A stretch of 64,000 nucleotides of DNA from the NCBI GenBank assembly GCA_022565395.1, contig JAIUMV010000003.1:124001-188000 (forward strand), read 5' to 3'. The DNA comes from Marinobacter sp. GTDB lineage: Bacteria; Pseudomonadota; Gammaproteobacteria; Pseudomonadales; Oleiphilaceae. Shown here one piece after another: positions 19,227 to 27,332 of this stretch (position 1 is its first letter; each line of letters opens with the position of its first letter). Made by a program: the position numbers and the translations under genes. The notes beneath the pieces are model-generated. The model saw nothing but the letters and a program-made list of their open reading frames with translations. It did no database searches and was not told the DNA's origin.

Positions 19227-19276
19227 CCGGCATCTGCCGGATCACTATAACAACATGGCAGGCTGGACCCGCCAGC
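19227..19276 (+). other. Two small hairpins between the C39-like peptidase and the barrel gene
   Basis: CCGGC-ATCT-GCCGG (19227-19240) and GCTGG-N5-CCAGC (19262-19276) lie in the 90-base gap. Neither has a T-run, so they look like RNA stability or processing elements rather than terminators. The function is inferred. Confidence 0.35.
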
Positions 19277-19304
19277 ACCGAACAAGAGCAAAAAGGGAGC
19301 CGGG

Positions 19305-20309
19305 ATGAATCGTTGGTTTGTGCGAGGTCTTATCCTCTGTTCCGTGGCCAGTTTGCCCGCTACGGTTAACGCGAACACTTCAGTTGACAGGGCCCGTGAG
19401 GCTCTGGCCCAACAGGAGGGTGATGGTGACACCACCCGGCAGTTGGAAGAGGTGTTCCAGGCGGCGGAGAAGAACTACTCCCTGCAGCGCTCCGGTTCTC
19501 ACTCGCTGGTGTATTCATTCGATTATTCCTACACCGGTGACCAGCGCCTGGATCTGGCCATCACCGACGGCTCCGTACGCAATATTGACGTTACCCCATC
19601 GGCTACCCATACCTTTACCAACGCCTTCTCATACGACTACGGCCTGTTTGACAACCTAACCATTGGCACCCGTATTCCGCTGGTGGTCAAGCACGACACG
19701 CAGGATGACCTTACGGTCTCTGACGTTGGGGACATCTCGTTTACCGCCCGCTGGCAGCCGATTCCTTATGTTCCGGGTCGTATGTCCACCACCCTTTTTG
19801 GCAGCTTTGTGACCAAAACCGGGGTTAGCCCCTATGAAATTGATGTCCGCCGCCAGTTGTCCACGGGCAGCGGTTACTACACCGTGTCCGGCGGGTTAAG
19901 TGCCTCCAAGGTGCTTGATCCGGTGGTGGTATTTGGCTCTGTCAGTGGTAGCTACAATTTCAAGGAGTCTGATCTGGAGCAGGTGCGGGGTGCCCGTCTG
20001 CTGACCGAGGTTAAGCCCGGTTGGGGACTGTCTGGCTCTGCCGGTTTTGCCTACTCCCTGTCCTATGACATTTCCCTGAGTATTTCCGCCCAGTTGGGCT
20101 TTACCAATGAAACCATCCTGACCTTCAATAATGGCGAGCAGGCGGTGGCCCGCAGCCAGATGACCGGCTTCCTGAACATGTCCCTGGGCAAGCGCATCAG
20201 TGACACCACCATCGTCAATACCAGCCTTGGGATAGGTCTGACTGAGGACGCGCCAGACTTCTCCCTGGGGGTCTCCCTACCGATTAACTTCTCCGGTCTC
20301 CGGAATTAA
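19305..20309 (+). CDS. Outer-membrane beta-barrel protein, transporter/FapF-like family
   Basis: A 334-residue protein. A signal peptide (about 1-24, ending TVNA) is followed by a short charged helical stretch (DRAREALAQQEGDGDTTRQLEE, roughly 27-55). The rest alternates polar and hydrophobic residues with many aromatic girdle positions, ending GVSLPINFSGLRN. This is the look of the 'transporter' barrels related to the phenol-degradation MetA family, to which FapF has been linked. The N-terminal helix is shorter than the FapF coiled coil. The ATG at 19305 follows AAAAGGGAG. It is tightly placed behind the C39-like peptidase. The family call is by pattern only. Confidence 0.65.
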   Translation: MNRWFVRGLILCSVASLPATVNANTSVDRAREALAQQEGDGDTTRQLEEVFQAAEKNYSLQRSGSHSLVYSFDYSYTGDQRLDLAITDGSVRNIDVTPSATHTFTNAFSYDYGLFDNLTIGTRIPLVVKHDTQDDLTVSDVGDISFTARWQPIPYVPGRMSTTLFGSFVTKTGVSPYEIDVRRQLSTGSGYYTVSGGLSASKVLDPVVVFGSVSGSYNFKESDLEQVRGARLLTEVKPGWGLSGSAGFAYSLSYDISLSISAQLGFTNETILTFNNGEQAVARSQMTGFLNMSLGKRISDTTIVNTSLGIGLTEDAPDFSLGVSLPINFSGLRN

Positions 20310-20348
20310 GTGACGCCATCGGTCATCATTTCGGCAAGGGATATCTTC

Positions 20349-21974
20349 ATGGGATGCTTTAACGGCAAAAAACGGATACTCGGGGCCCTCGCAACGGCAG
20401 TCCTGTCGACTGCCGCGCAGGCCCAGATGACCCAGAGCCTGACCATACATCCACGGGCGCTGGCACTGGGTAATGCAGTGACTGCGGACCCCCCTGGTAT
20501 CATGTCCATCCATTACAACCCCGCGGGTCTGGCGCGCCTTGATGATCGGCAGCTGGAGATCAACCTGCTGGCCATCTATCTGGACGTTGCCACCCGCTTT
20601 GATGCGCCCGATGGTTATGAGATTTTTGGCATTGATGGTCTGGAGATAGACCCAGCCACCGGCCGCCAACGGGACCCGGTTGCCAACTCCAAAGGCAGCA
20701 CCAACAACATTGCACTGTATCTGCCAGGTTTTGGCATTCTCAAAGCCCCGCCGGGGCCTGCAGTGGCACCGAATGCGGGTATCAGCGTGAAGCGGCCTGG
20801 CTCGCGCCTGACCTTTGGTAACGCGTTTTTCATGCCCATGGCGGCGGGCTATTATCGGGAACACGATGACCCTGGCCGTTATATGCCGCAGGCCACCGCG
20901 TTGCAACGGACGACCTACCTGTCGCCAACGGTTGCTTATGAGATCAATGACCAGTGGGCGGTTGGTTTTGGTATCCACCTGTCCCACCAGGGTATTGCAG
21001 CGGACCAGTACATGCGGGCGCCGAACATGTTGCTGGGTGTTGCCCAGGTGCTACAGGACGCCTTTAACTGTCAGACTGGGGACGAGCCCCTGGCGCCCTG
21101 GATACAGTTGTGTGGTGGTAAGGTGGGGCCATGGGAGGATATTGGCGCGCTGAGCCTGAACCTGCAGGAAACCCTGTCTCCCACCTATTCACTGGGGGTG
21201 CTCTGGCAGCCTACAGAGTGGTTCTCCTGGGGAGCCAACTACACCTCTGAGGCCAATATGCGTCTCAAGGGTCAGTATTCCATTGAATACACGGACGACT
21301 GGACCGGCTTCTGGCAGAGCGTTAACGGCTCCATCCTCGGCGCCATAGGTGCGGCGATTCTCAGCCTGCCGTCCGGTCTGCCCCGGGAGTCCGGTAACGT
21401 GTCCATGAACCTGACCTATCCTCAGCATTTCCAGACTGGGGTGAGTGTTCGCGTATTACCCAAGCTGACCCTTAATGCGGATGTGGGCTGGACGGATTTC
21501 CGGGCCTGGGATGCCTTCGAGTTTACCTTTGACCGCAATCTCGAGTTTCTCAATGCCGCGCGGATACTGTCACCAGACAACGCCACCTCCAACAGCTTGA
21601 GGCTGCCCCTCAATTTCAAGGACCAGTGGAACTGGTCGTTTGGGGCCGAGATGCACGTCAGCACCCGTCTTGACCTGAGAGCCGGTGTGCAGTTCCGGGA
21701 CTCCGTGATTCCGGATGATCAGCGGCAGATCATGGCACCTTTTGGTGACTCTATCCTCTATGGTCTGGGGTTTGGCTACCGCTGGAGTCGGGATACCCAG
21801 ATCGATGCCAATCTCAACTTCCTGCAAAGCCGCGAGTACATTCCCGCCAACAGCAGCTGTAACCTCAACTGTGACAATATCACCAACATTATCTATAACC
21901 CCTATGCGGGCCTTGATGTCAGGACTAGACTGACCCTTGCAATGGCCGGGTTGAGTTTCCGGACCAAATTCTGA
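20349..21974 (+). CDS. OmpP1/FadL-type outer-membrane transport protein
   Basis: A 541-residue protein with signal peptide MGCFNGKKRILGALATAVLS and cleavage after AQA. The mature start, QSLTIHPRALALGNAVTADP followed by IHYNPAGLARL, is the OmpP1/FadL hallmark. The C-terminal strand ends in Phe (LSFRTKF), as expected for BAM-dependent insertion. FadL barrels carry hydrophobic substrates such as fatty acids across the outer membrane. This one has a long variable region at 210-330. ATG 20349 has AAGGGA seven bases upstream; the GTG at 20310 would only add residues before the signal peptide. It lies 39 bases after the previous barrel. Confidence 0.85.
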   Translation: MGCFNGKKRILGALATAVLSTAAQAQMTQSLTIHPRALALGNAVTADPPGIMSIHYNPAGLARLDDRQLEINLLAIYLDVATRFDAPDGYEIFGIDGLEIDPATGRQRDPVANSKGSTNNIALYLPGFGILKAPPGPAVAPNAGISVKRPGSRLTFGNAFFMPMAAGYYREHDDPGRYMPQATALQRTTYLSPTVAYEINDQWAVGFGIHLSHQGIAADQYMRAPNMLLGVAQVLQDAFNCQTGDEPLAPWIQLCGGKVGPWEDIGALSLNLQETLSPTYSLGVLWQPTEWFSWGANYTSEANMRLKGQYSIEYTDDWTGFWQSVNGSILGAIGAAILSLPSGLPRESGNVSMNLTYPQHFQTGVSVRVLPKLTLNADVGWTDFRAWDAFEFTFDRNLEFLNAARILSPDNATSNSLRLPLNFKDQWNWSFGAEMHVSTRLDLRAGVQFRDSVIPDDQRQIMAPFGDSILYGLGFGYRWSRDTQIDANLNFLQSREYIPANSSCNLNCDNITNIIYNPYAGLDVRTRLTLAMAGLSFRTKF

Positions 21975-22004
21975 GGGTATTGGCTACACAGGGGCAGAGG
22001 CTGG

Positions 22005-22871
22005 ATGAGGGTTAGGAGAGGTATCGGGTCGGGGCTGATTGCGGTTACGCTGTTGCTGCCTCTGGCATTCACGGTTGCCGAAGAGGAGTACAACCTTGCC
22101 AACTATCCGGATGCCGAGGAGCTGGAGGCTCGTGGCTATTACCGGCCTGACCAGCCTCCGCCTTATTTTACCTGGCGTGATGCCGAGGGCAATGTAAGAA
22201 CCTCCTACTACGTGCCCGCGGTACGCAAACGCCCCCATGGCGCTGCACCAGACCCCTCGACCTTGAGCCCCGCAACTATTTACACCCCTGGCGACGCTTT
22301 GCAGTTACGGTATCCATCGCCGGGGGAGCCAAATGCAGGCCAGGGGATTGACCCCTTCCAACTGCTCGGATTGGACACGCCGGAAGATGACATGGTTACG
22401 CTCTGGCAGGGGAACTGCTGCGAGGCACTGGCGCTGGAGGATGTGGTGCGCTGGCGGGACAACCGGGAGTTTCCGGTGACGATAGACGACAGCAGTCCGC
22501 GCCACGACTTTATCTGGGGCGTCAGTGCCTATCGCTGGGTACGCCTGCCACCGGCAGGTTCAAGCTATGATCGGACCCTGCAGATACGCAGTTTTATCGA
22601 CAAGGGAATGTTTGTGCCCACGCTGGTGTTCCTGGATGAAGATCTGCAGGTACAGCGCATCGTCACGGAGCTGGCAGGTGACTATCAGCCCCGGCGCTGG
22701 CACAGGCGGGGTTATGTGGAGACGCGGGTGAGATTTGACGGTGAGCAGTGGCTGCTGGTACTCACTCGTGAGGAAGATGCTCACAGCCAGACGGTGATTG
22801 AATCCCCGCAGGGGCCGGAAGTGATACCTCACAGCCCCCACGGTTTGCTGTCCTTGCAGTTGGTGCCCTGA
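22005..22871 (+). CDS. MalM-like periplasmic protein
   Basis: A 288-residue exported protein. A signal peptide covers about 1-24 (GLIAVTLLLPLAFTVAE). An N-terminal Pro-rich part contains a DUF4124-like YFTWRDAEGNVRTSYYVP stretch. The C-terminal half has the pattern of the MalM family: a strand, VTIDDSSPRHDF, VSAYRWVRLP, then FVPTLVFLDEDLQVQRIV. A Cys-Cys pair occurs near residue 140 (QGNCCEAL). MalM's own role is unsettled. It is last in the 18414-22871 cluster, 30 bases after the FadL-type gene. The family match is moderate and could be only structural resemblance. Confidence 0.5.
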   Translation: MRVRRGIGSGLIAVTLLLPLAFTVAEEEYNLANYPDAEELEARGYYRPDQPPPYFTWRDAEGNVRTSYYVPAVRKRPHGAAPDPSTLSPATIYTPGDALQLRYPSPGEPNAGQGIDPFQLLGLDTPEDDMVTLWQGNCCEALALEDVVRWRDNREFPVTIDDSSPRHDFIWGVSAYRWVRLPPAGSSYDRTLQIRSFIDKGMFVPTLVFLDEDLQVQRIVTELAGDYQPRRWHRRGYVETRVRFDGEQWLLVLTREEDAHSQTVIESPQGPEVIPHSPHGLLSLQLVP

Positions 22872-22891
22872 ACATTCAGTGGCGGCAGGCG

Positions 22892-23923
22892 TTAATCTTC
22901 AGGCCTGGACAGGTCAAGCCATTGTTGTGACAGCCAATAGAACCGGCCACCGCCAGCAGGATAGGTGCAATTGTAGCGGAACCGGCGGGTATTGAAGGCG
23001 CGCTCTGGAGTGATCTCCACCTGCTGACCCTGAGGGTTTCGTACTTCGACACGGCCTTGTCCGGTGGCAAAGCAGGTGAGGCGGCTTGGGGACAAATCGC
23101 CTTTCAAGGTCATGGTGAGAGTGGGCGGGTTTTCGGTAATGACGCCGTCCGGCAGCTGGCTGGCGTCCACAGGCAGTGCGCGGCTTAACAGTTTGTCTCT
23201 CATGCCATCAATCTGGCCAAAGGCATCCGGCACAGGGAAGCGGGGCAGCCGGGTAGGGTGAGAGTAGCGACCGATGGCGCCGGACTGCTGGCCGTAGCCG
23301 ATCCAGCCGCGCTCGGCGACCTTGCGTTCCAGATTGACATCAAATTCGCCGTAAGGGTAAGCGAACAGTTTGCTCTCCACGCCGAGCCGTTCTTTCAGTA
23401 CCCGCTGTGCTTCGTCCAGGCTGTGGTTGGTCCGGCGCCGCCAGTCCGCCATGGATTCATCCGGCCGCCTGGCCATATGGGCGTGGTCGGTGCTGTGGTT
23501 GGCGATAGTCACGCCGGGTTTGTCCACCAGAGATTCCAGTTGCGCCCAGGTCATATAGCCCCGGCCACCTATGGCATCGGTGTTAACAAAAATGGTGAAG
23601 GGCATGCCCCGTCGCAGCATTTCAGGTACGGCGGTGGTGTAGACAGACTCGTAGGCGTCATCAAACGTCAGCGCAACATATTTTTTATCATCGGCTCGAC
23701 CCGCAAGGGCCTCGCGGGTGCCGTACTCCAGGTCTACAACCTCCAGACCCAACGCTTCGATCTTGTCCAGCTGTGCCCGGAACAGGGCCGGCGTGGTGGA
23801 GGTGGAGGCGGGTGTTTGGTCGCTCACATGGTGATAAATCAGCGCGACCAGATCAGCCTGGGCTATCAGGGGGCTCAGGGTCAGGGTTAAACCTGCTGTC
23901 AGTTGGGCTAACAGTTTTCGCAT
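22892..23923 (-). CDS. Periplasmic polysaccharide deacetylase family protein
   Basis: A 343-residue exported protein with signal peptide MRKLLAQLTAGLTLTLSPLI and cleavage after AQA. The NodB domain has motif 1 ALTFDDAYES (catalytic and metal Asp pair), motif 2 NHSTDHAH (metal His residues) and motif 3 FAYPYGEFD. The layout resembles the deacetylase half of PgaB and other carbohydrate esterase 4 enzymes. The C-terminal 100 residues form a separate beta-rich region of unknown role. It converges with the MalM-like gene and has no visible glycan operon around it, so the polymer is unknown. Confidence 0.85.
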   Translation of the reverse strand: MRKLLAQLTAGLTLTLSPLIAQADLVALIYHHVSDQTPASTSTTPALFRAQLDKIEALGLEVVDLEYGTREALAGRADDKKYVALTFDDAYESVYTTAVPEMLRRGMPFTIFVNTDAIGGRGYMTWAQLESLVDKPGVTIANHSTDHAHMARRPDESMADWRRRTNHSLDEAQRVLKERLGVESKLFAYPYGEFDVNLERKVAERGWIGYGQQSGAIGRYSHPTRLPRFPVPDAFGQIDGMRDKLLSRALPVDASQLPDGVITENPPTLTMTLKGDLSPSRLTCFATGQGRVEVRNPQGQQVEITPERAFNTRRFRYNCTYPAGGGRFYWLSQQWLDLSRPED

Positions 23924-23963
23924 GGCGATCCTCGTTTCAGTAGCGTTGCTCTTATGTACTTGG

Positions 23964-23980
23964 GTAAGCGAACATGGCTT
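23964..23980. repeat. Solitary half-copy of the 39706-39807 palindromic repeat
   Basis: GTAAGCGAACATGGCTT here is identical over 17 bases to the reverse complement of the outer right arm of the element at 39706-39807. It lies in the gap between the deacetylase and the J-domain gene. No second arm is seen nearby. Confidence 0.6.
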
Positions 23981-23992
23981 TCGTCGGATGAT

Positions 23993-24673
23993 CTAGCCGC
24001 CCCGCCGATGAAAATGCTGGCGGAGTGTGGCGAAGGCCAGGTTCAGGCTCTGTACCTGGTCGTGGCTGCCACCCCGGTCAGGGTGTGTGCGCATGGCTTC
24101 GCGCCTGTAGCGTTGTTTGACGGTGGCAAAGTCCGCGGGCAGCTGGTTGAAGCCCAAAACCCTAGCCGCTGCATCAATGTCATCATGACAGGGCCGGCGA
24201 GCCTCGCCGCGCCAGAAATTATCCATCATTTCCCGAATCTTTGCGTCTGGCAGATGATAGTTGCCCAGGTCCAGGTAGAAAGCCCGTAATGGGTCGTCTT
24301 CACAGAGTTGGTCAGTGGCTGCGCCCTCTGTTGCCAGAGGCACTATGCAGATGCCCAGAGTAAAAACCTCAAGTTTCTCTCCCAGGGATCCCAGTTCATC
24401 CCTCAGGCGGTAAAGGGCATGAAACAGCAGGAAATGCACCGGAAAGAGTTTTTCCGGGGCGGCATAGTCAATGGTGGGCAGGCAAGACCAGGGCGCAGCC
24501 TGTAACTTACGCAGCAGTGCGTATTCCGTGTGCGGCCCTTCACTGCGCAAGATCGCCTCAGCCGCCCGCATGAGCATGGCAATACGCCGATGGAGTTCGG
24601 CGTCAGCCGTGGGTTCGGCCCGGTTGGGCATGGGTATATCGGGCATCTGCTGATTCATAACAGATCTTACCAT
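23993..24673 (-). CDS. DnaJ-related J-domain protein
   Basis: A 226-residue protein. The N-terminal two thirds resemble the DnaJ-related N-terminal domain found in gammaproteobacteria (ALLRKLQAAPWSCLP, FPVHFLLFHALYRL). The last 60 residues are a J-domain with the HPD tripeptide in MRTHPDRGGSHDQVQSLN, which would stimulate an Hsp70 such as DnaK. ATGs at 24673 and 24658 are both possible starts and neither has a strong ribosome-binding site. The longer one is given. The client is unknown. Confidence 0.8.
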   Translation of the reverse strand: MVRSVMNQQMPDIPMPNRAEPTADAELHRRIAMLMRAAEAILRSEGPHTEYALLRKLQAAPWSCLPTIDYAAPEKLFPVHFLLFHALYRLRDELGSLGEKLEVFTLGICIVPLATEGAATDQLCEDDPLRAFYLDLGNYHLPDAKIREMMDNFWRGEARRPCHDDIDAAARVLGFNQLPADFATVKQRYRREAMRTHPDRGGSHDQVQSLNLAFATLRQHFHRRGG

Positions 24674-24733
24674 ACCTGTCTCAGGGGGCTGACGCCAGTG
24701 CCCATAAGCGGGTCTGGCGCTATTTGGCGCCTG

Positions 24734-25375
24734 TCAGCTCAGGGGCTGCATGCGATAAAGGCCACCAAGAAACAGGTTGGTGGCAAAGACAGTGGCATCA
24801 TGGGCAATGATATCGGCCGCCTCCGGTTGCTTCGCAGCCCGCCGCGCCACCACCATACCCAGTTCATAGGCAACCCCGAAAAAGGCCGCGCACAGCAGCG
24901 CTTGATCCACATTGGGCAGGGTCTGCTGCTCGACTGCCATCTTAACGTCGTCGGTCAGGGACACCATGGCCAAATTGAGAATGTCCGATCCGAACAGACT
25001 GCGGATAGCACGGTCATTTTGGTGAGCCAGTTCATAGATCAGGGGTGCGCGTGCGGTAGCCAGAAACAGGGCGTGATAGGTGGACTGGATAAAGCCTTCC
25101 TGATCACGGTTGCTGCGGCGCAAGCTGGTCAGGGTTTCATTGAGATCGTTGACAAAGTCCGTCAGCAGGGCGGCAAAAATGTCCTGTTTGCTGGAAAAGT
25201 AGTTGTAGAAGGTACCTGCGGCCAGGTCGGTCTCCTTGACGATGTCGCGGATGGTGACATTGTCATAACCCTTCTGGGTAAAACAGTGCAGTGCTGCGGT
25301 AAGTATGGCGCGCCGGTTGTTGCGGCGGTTAAGTGCCCGTTTGCCGGTTTTTTGTTGTGTGGTACTGGCATCCAT
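24734..25375 (-). CDS. TetR/AcrR family transcriptional regulator
   Basis: A 213-residue regulator. The N-terminal helix-turn-helix spans about 20-67 (RRAILTAALHCFTQKGYDNVTIRDIVKETDLAAGTFYNYFSSKQDIF), a textbook TetR pattern. The C-terminal ligand domain is helical and not assignable. It is divergent from ttcA across a 140-base gap, in which I found no convincing dyad. The target may lie elsewhere. Confidence 0.9.
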   Translation of the reverse strand: MDASTTQQKTGKRALNRRNNRRAILTAALHCFTQKGYDNVTIRDIVKETDLAAGTFYNYFSSKQDIFAALLTDFVNDLNETLTSLRRSNRDQEGFIQSTYHALFLATARAPLIYELAHQNDRAIRSLFGSDILNLAMVSLTDDVKMAVEQQTLPNVDQALLCAAFFGVAYELGMVVARRAAKQPEAADIIAHDATVFATNLFLGGLYRMQPLS

Positions 25376-25515
25376 GTGGTTTCTCCCTGATGTCCCATGC
25401 CCTGCAGACAGCCTTTGCCATCCTGATGGCTGCGATGGAATGCAGTATAGCGCAATGACGGCTGGCCGGGCTTTTGGTTATAATTCGCGCTTCAATTTTT
25501 AGGGGTCTTTTTGTG

Positions 25516-26427
25516 ATGTCTGTAGCAAGCCCGGTGGAAAAAGCAGCCCTGTCGGCAGAGGCTGAACGCAAGCAAACGCTTGAGTTTAACAAGTTGCAGA
25601 AGCGGTTGCGGCGGGAGATTGGCCAGGCCATCGCAGACTTCAACATGATTGAAGCAGGGGACAAGGTCATGTGCTGCCTGTCTGGCGGCAAGGATTCCTA
25701 TGCCATGCTGGACATTCTGCTCAATCTGCAGCGCAGTGCGCCGGTTCAGTTTGACATCATCGCTGTCAATCTGGATCAGAAACAGCCAGGTTTTCCTGAA
25801 GAGGTGCTGCCAAACTACCTGGCAGCGCTGGGTATCGAGTATCACATCATCGAAAAGGACACCTACAGCATCGTCAAAGACAAGGTGCCTGAAGGCAAGA
25901 CCACCTGCGGCCTCTGTTCGCGGCTGCGGCGAGGCATTCTTTACAACTTTGCCGACGCCCATGGCGTGACCAAGATTGCCCTTGGCCATCATCGTGACGA
26001 CATTCTGGAAACCCTGTTCCTGAATATGTTCTACGGTGGCAAGCTCAAGGCCATGCCGCCAAAACTGAAATCCGATGACGGCCGCAACGTGGTTATCCGG
26101 CCTATGGCTTATTGCCGGGAGAAGGATATTGCCCGCTATGCCGCCTTCAGGGGCTTTCCCATTATTCCCTGTAACCTCTGTGGCTCGCAGGAGAATCTTC
26201 AGCGCCAGGTGATCAAGGAGATGTTGCAGAGCTGGGACAAACAGCACCCGGGCCGCCTGGAAACTATGTTCCGGGCTCTGTGCAATGTGGAGCCGTCCCA
26301 TCTGGTGGACCCGCGCCGCTATGACTTCAAGTCATTGCAGGCAGGCAGTGCGGAGGCGCAGACCTGTGAGCCGACTGTTGCCGGCGAGCCTGAAACCTTT
26401 GGTCGTCTTGACGTGCTCAACCTGTAA
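25516..26427 (+). CDS. ttcA: tRNA 2-thiocytidine synthetase TtcA
   Basis: Thiolates cytidine 32 in a subset of tRNAs with an Fe-S cluster and ATP. The 303 residues are normal. The PP-loop [10 protein letters not shown] is near residue 56. Two CxxC motifs ([10 protein letters not shown] and CNLCG) supply cluster ligands. The ATG at 25516 has AGGGG upstream; the frame opens earlier but without a ribosome-binding site. It converges on the SafE-like gene with an 11-base overlap. In many relatives fnr lies between the cco assembly genes and ttcA; here it is absent. Confidence 0.95.
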   Translation: MSVASPVEKAALSAEAERKQTLEFNKLQKRLRREIGQAIADFNMIEAGDKVMCCLSGGKDSYAMLDILLNLQRSAPVQFDIIAVNLDQKQPGFPEEVLPNYLAALGIEYHIIEKDTYSIVKDKVPEGKTTCGLCSRLRRGILYNFADAHGVTKIALGHHRDDILETLFLNMFYGGKLKAMPPKLKSDDGRNVVIRPMAYCREKDIARYAAFRGFPIIPCNLCGSQENLQRQVIKEMLQSWDKQHPGRLETMFRALCNVEPSHLVDPRRYDFKSLQAGSAEAQTCEPTVAGEPETFGRLDVLNL

Positions 26428-27097
26428 GCGGCAGGGTCCAGATACCGAAGCCAATCATCAGCGCCCCGGCCAGTCGCCTGACGGCAGGGTGCTGGCGCAG
26501 GCGCTGAAACTGGCTCGCCGCATAGCCGGTGGCCAGCATGGAGGGTAGGGGGCCGAGCCCAAACGCCAGCATGGTCAGGGCGGCGCTGCCCACTGTGGGC
26601 TGTAAGGCCGCCCAGCCCAAGGTGCTGTAAACCAGCCCGCAGGGCAGCCAGCCCCATAAAGCACCCAGCAACAGAGCCTGGCGTGGCCGCTTCACCGGCA
26701 ACAGTCGTCGGGTGGCAGGTGACAGGCGCCGCCAGATGGGCGCTCCTATACGTTCAATGTGGCGAATACCCTGCCACCACTGGCCGATGGCCAGCCCCAT
26801 GAGAATCAGCAGCAGGCCGGCCAGGCTTCTTAACAGGGGGCCGAGTGCCAGCCAGTGTTCGCTGGCGCGGGTGCTGATCAGCGCGATCAGCGTTGCCAGC
26901 AGCACATAACTGGCGATACGCCCGCCATTGAACAGCCATAACATTACGGATTGTCGCCAGCGGTAACCAGGACCAACAGGCAATGCCATGGACAGGGATG
27001 CACTGATACCGCCGCACATACCCAGACAATGGGTACTGCCCAGCAAGCCGATCATAAAAGCGCTGGAAAATCCCAGTATCAGCTCAGGTGTCGCCAA
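26417..27097 (-). CDS. Sulfite exporter TauE/SafE family protein of the cco cluster
   Basis: A 226-residue polytopic inner-membrane protein with about six membrane segments and the THCLGMCGG motif near residue 23, the Cys-rich signature of the COG2836 proteins found beside cco assembly genes. A role in copper delivery to cbb3 oxidase has been proposed for this group and is not proven. The start given is TTG at 27097, three bases past the ccoS stop. An internal ATG 14 residues in would remove part of the first helix. It is last in the ccoGHIS transcript. Confidence 0.8.
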   Translation of the reverse strand: MATPELILGFSSAFMIGLLGSTHCLGMCGGISASLSMALPVGPGYRWRQSVMLWLFNGGRIASYVLLATLIALISTRASEHWLALGPLLRSLAGLLLILMGLAIGQWWQGIRHIERIGAPIWRRLSPATRRLLPVKRPRQALLLGALWGWLPCGLVYSTLGWAALQPTVGSAALTMLAFGLGPLPSMLATGYAASQFQRLRQHPAVRRLAGALMIGFGIWTLPLTG

Positions 27098-27100
27098 GGC

Positions 27101-27322
27101 TCAGTCGCTTTCGAGTTTGCTGGCGTTGTTTGCAGATCGCTTTCCCTGTTGAGGCTGGCGGGCGTCGTCAGGGATCATGTCGGCATCGTCATCATAGAGA
27201 ATCTTGTGGGCAGGGCCGTCCAGGTCATCATACTGACCATTACGCACCGCCCATGAGAAGACCAATATGCCCACACTCACCAGGATCAGGGCGATGGGCA
27301 CCAGAATAAGCAGGATCTCCAC
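27101..27322 (-). CDS. ccoS: cbb3 oxidase maturation protein CcoS
   Basis: A 73-residue single-span membrane protein needed for cofactor insertion into the catalytic subunit. The N-terminal helix MEILLILVPIALILVSVGIL and the following FSWAVRNGQYDDLDGPAHKIL are the conserved CcoS signature. The tail is charged and variable. It lies 10 bases after ccoI. Confidence 0.93.
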   Translation of the reverse strand: MEILLILVPIALILVSVGILVFSWAVRNGQYDDLDGPAHKILYDDDADMIPDDARQPQQGKRSANNASKLESD

Positions 27323-27332
27323 GGGTGACCTC

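Noticed and set aside
18414-20309. Complete fap amyloid operon
   Set aside because: No FapA/B/C/E-like protein or imperfect Gln/Asn-rich repeats are present. Only the peptidase and barrel are Fap-like.
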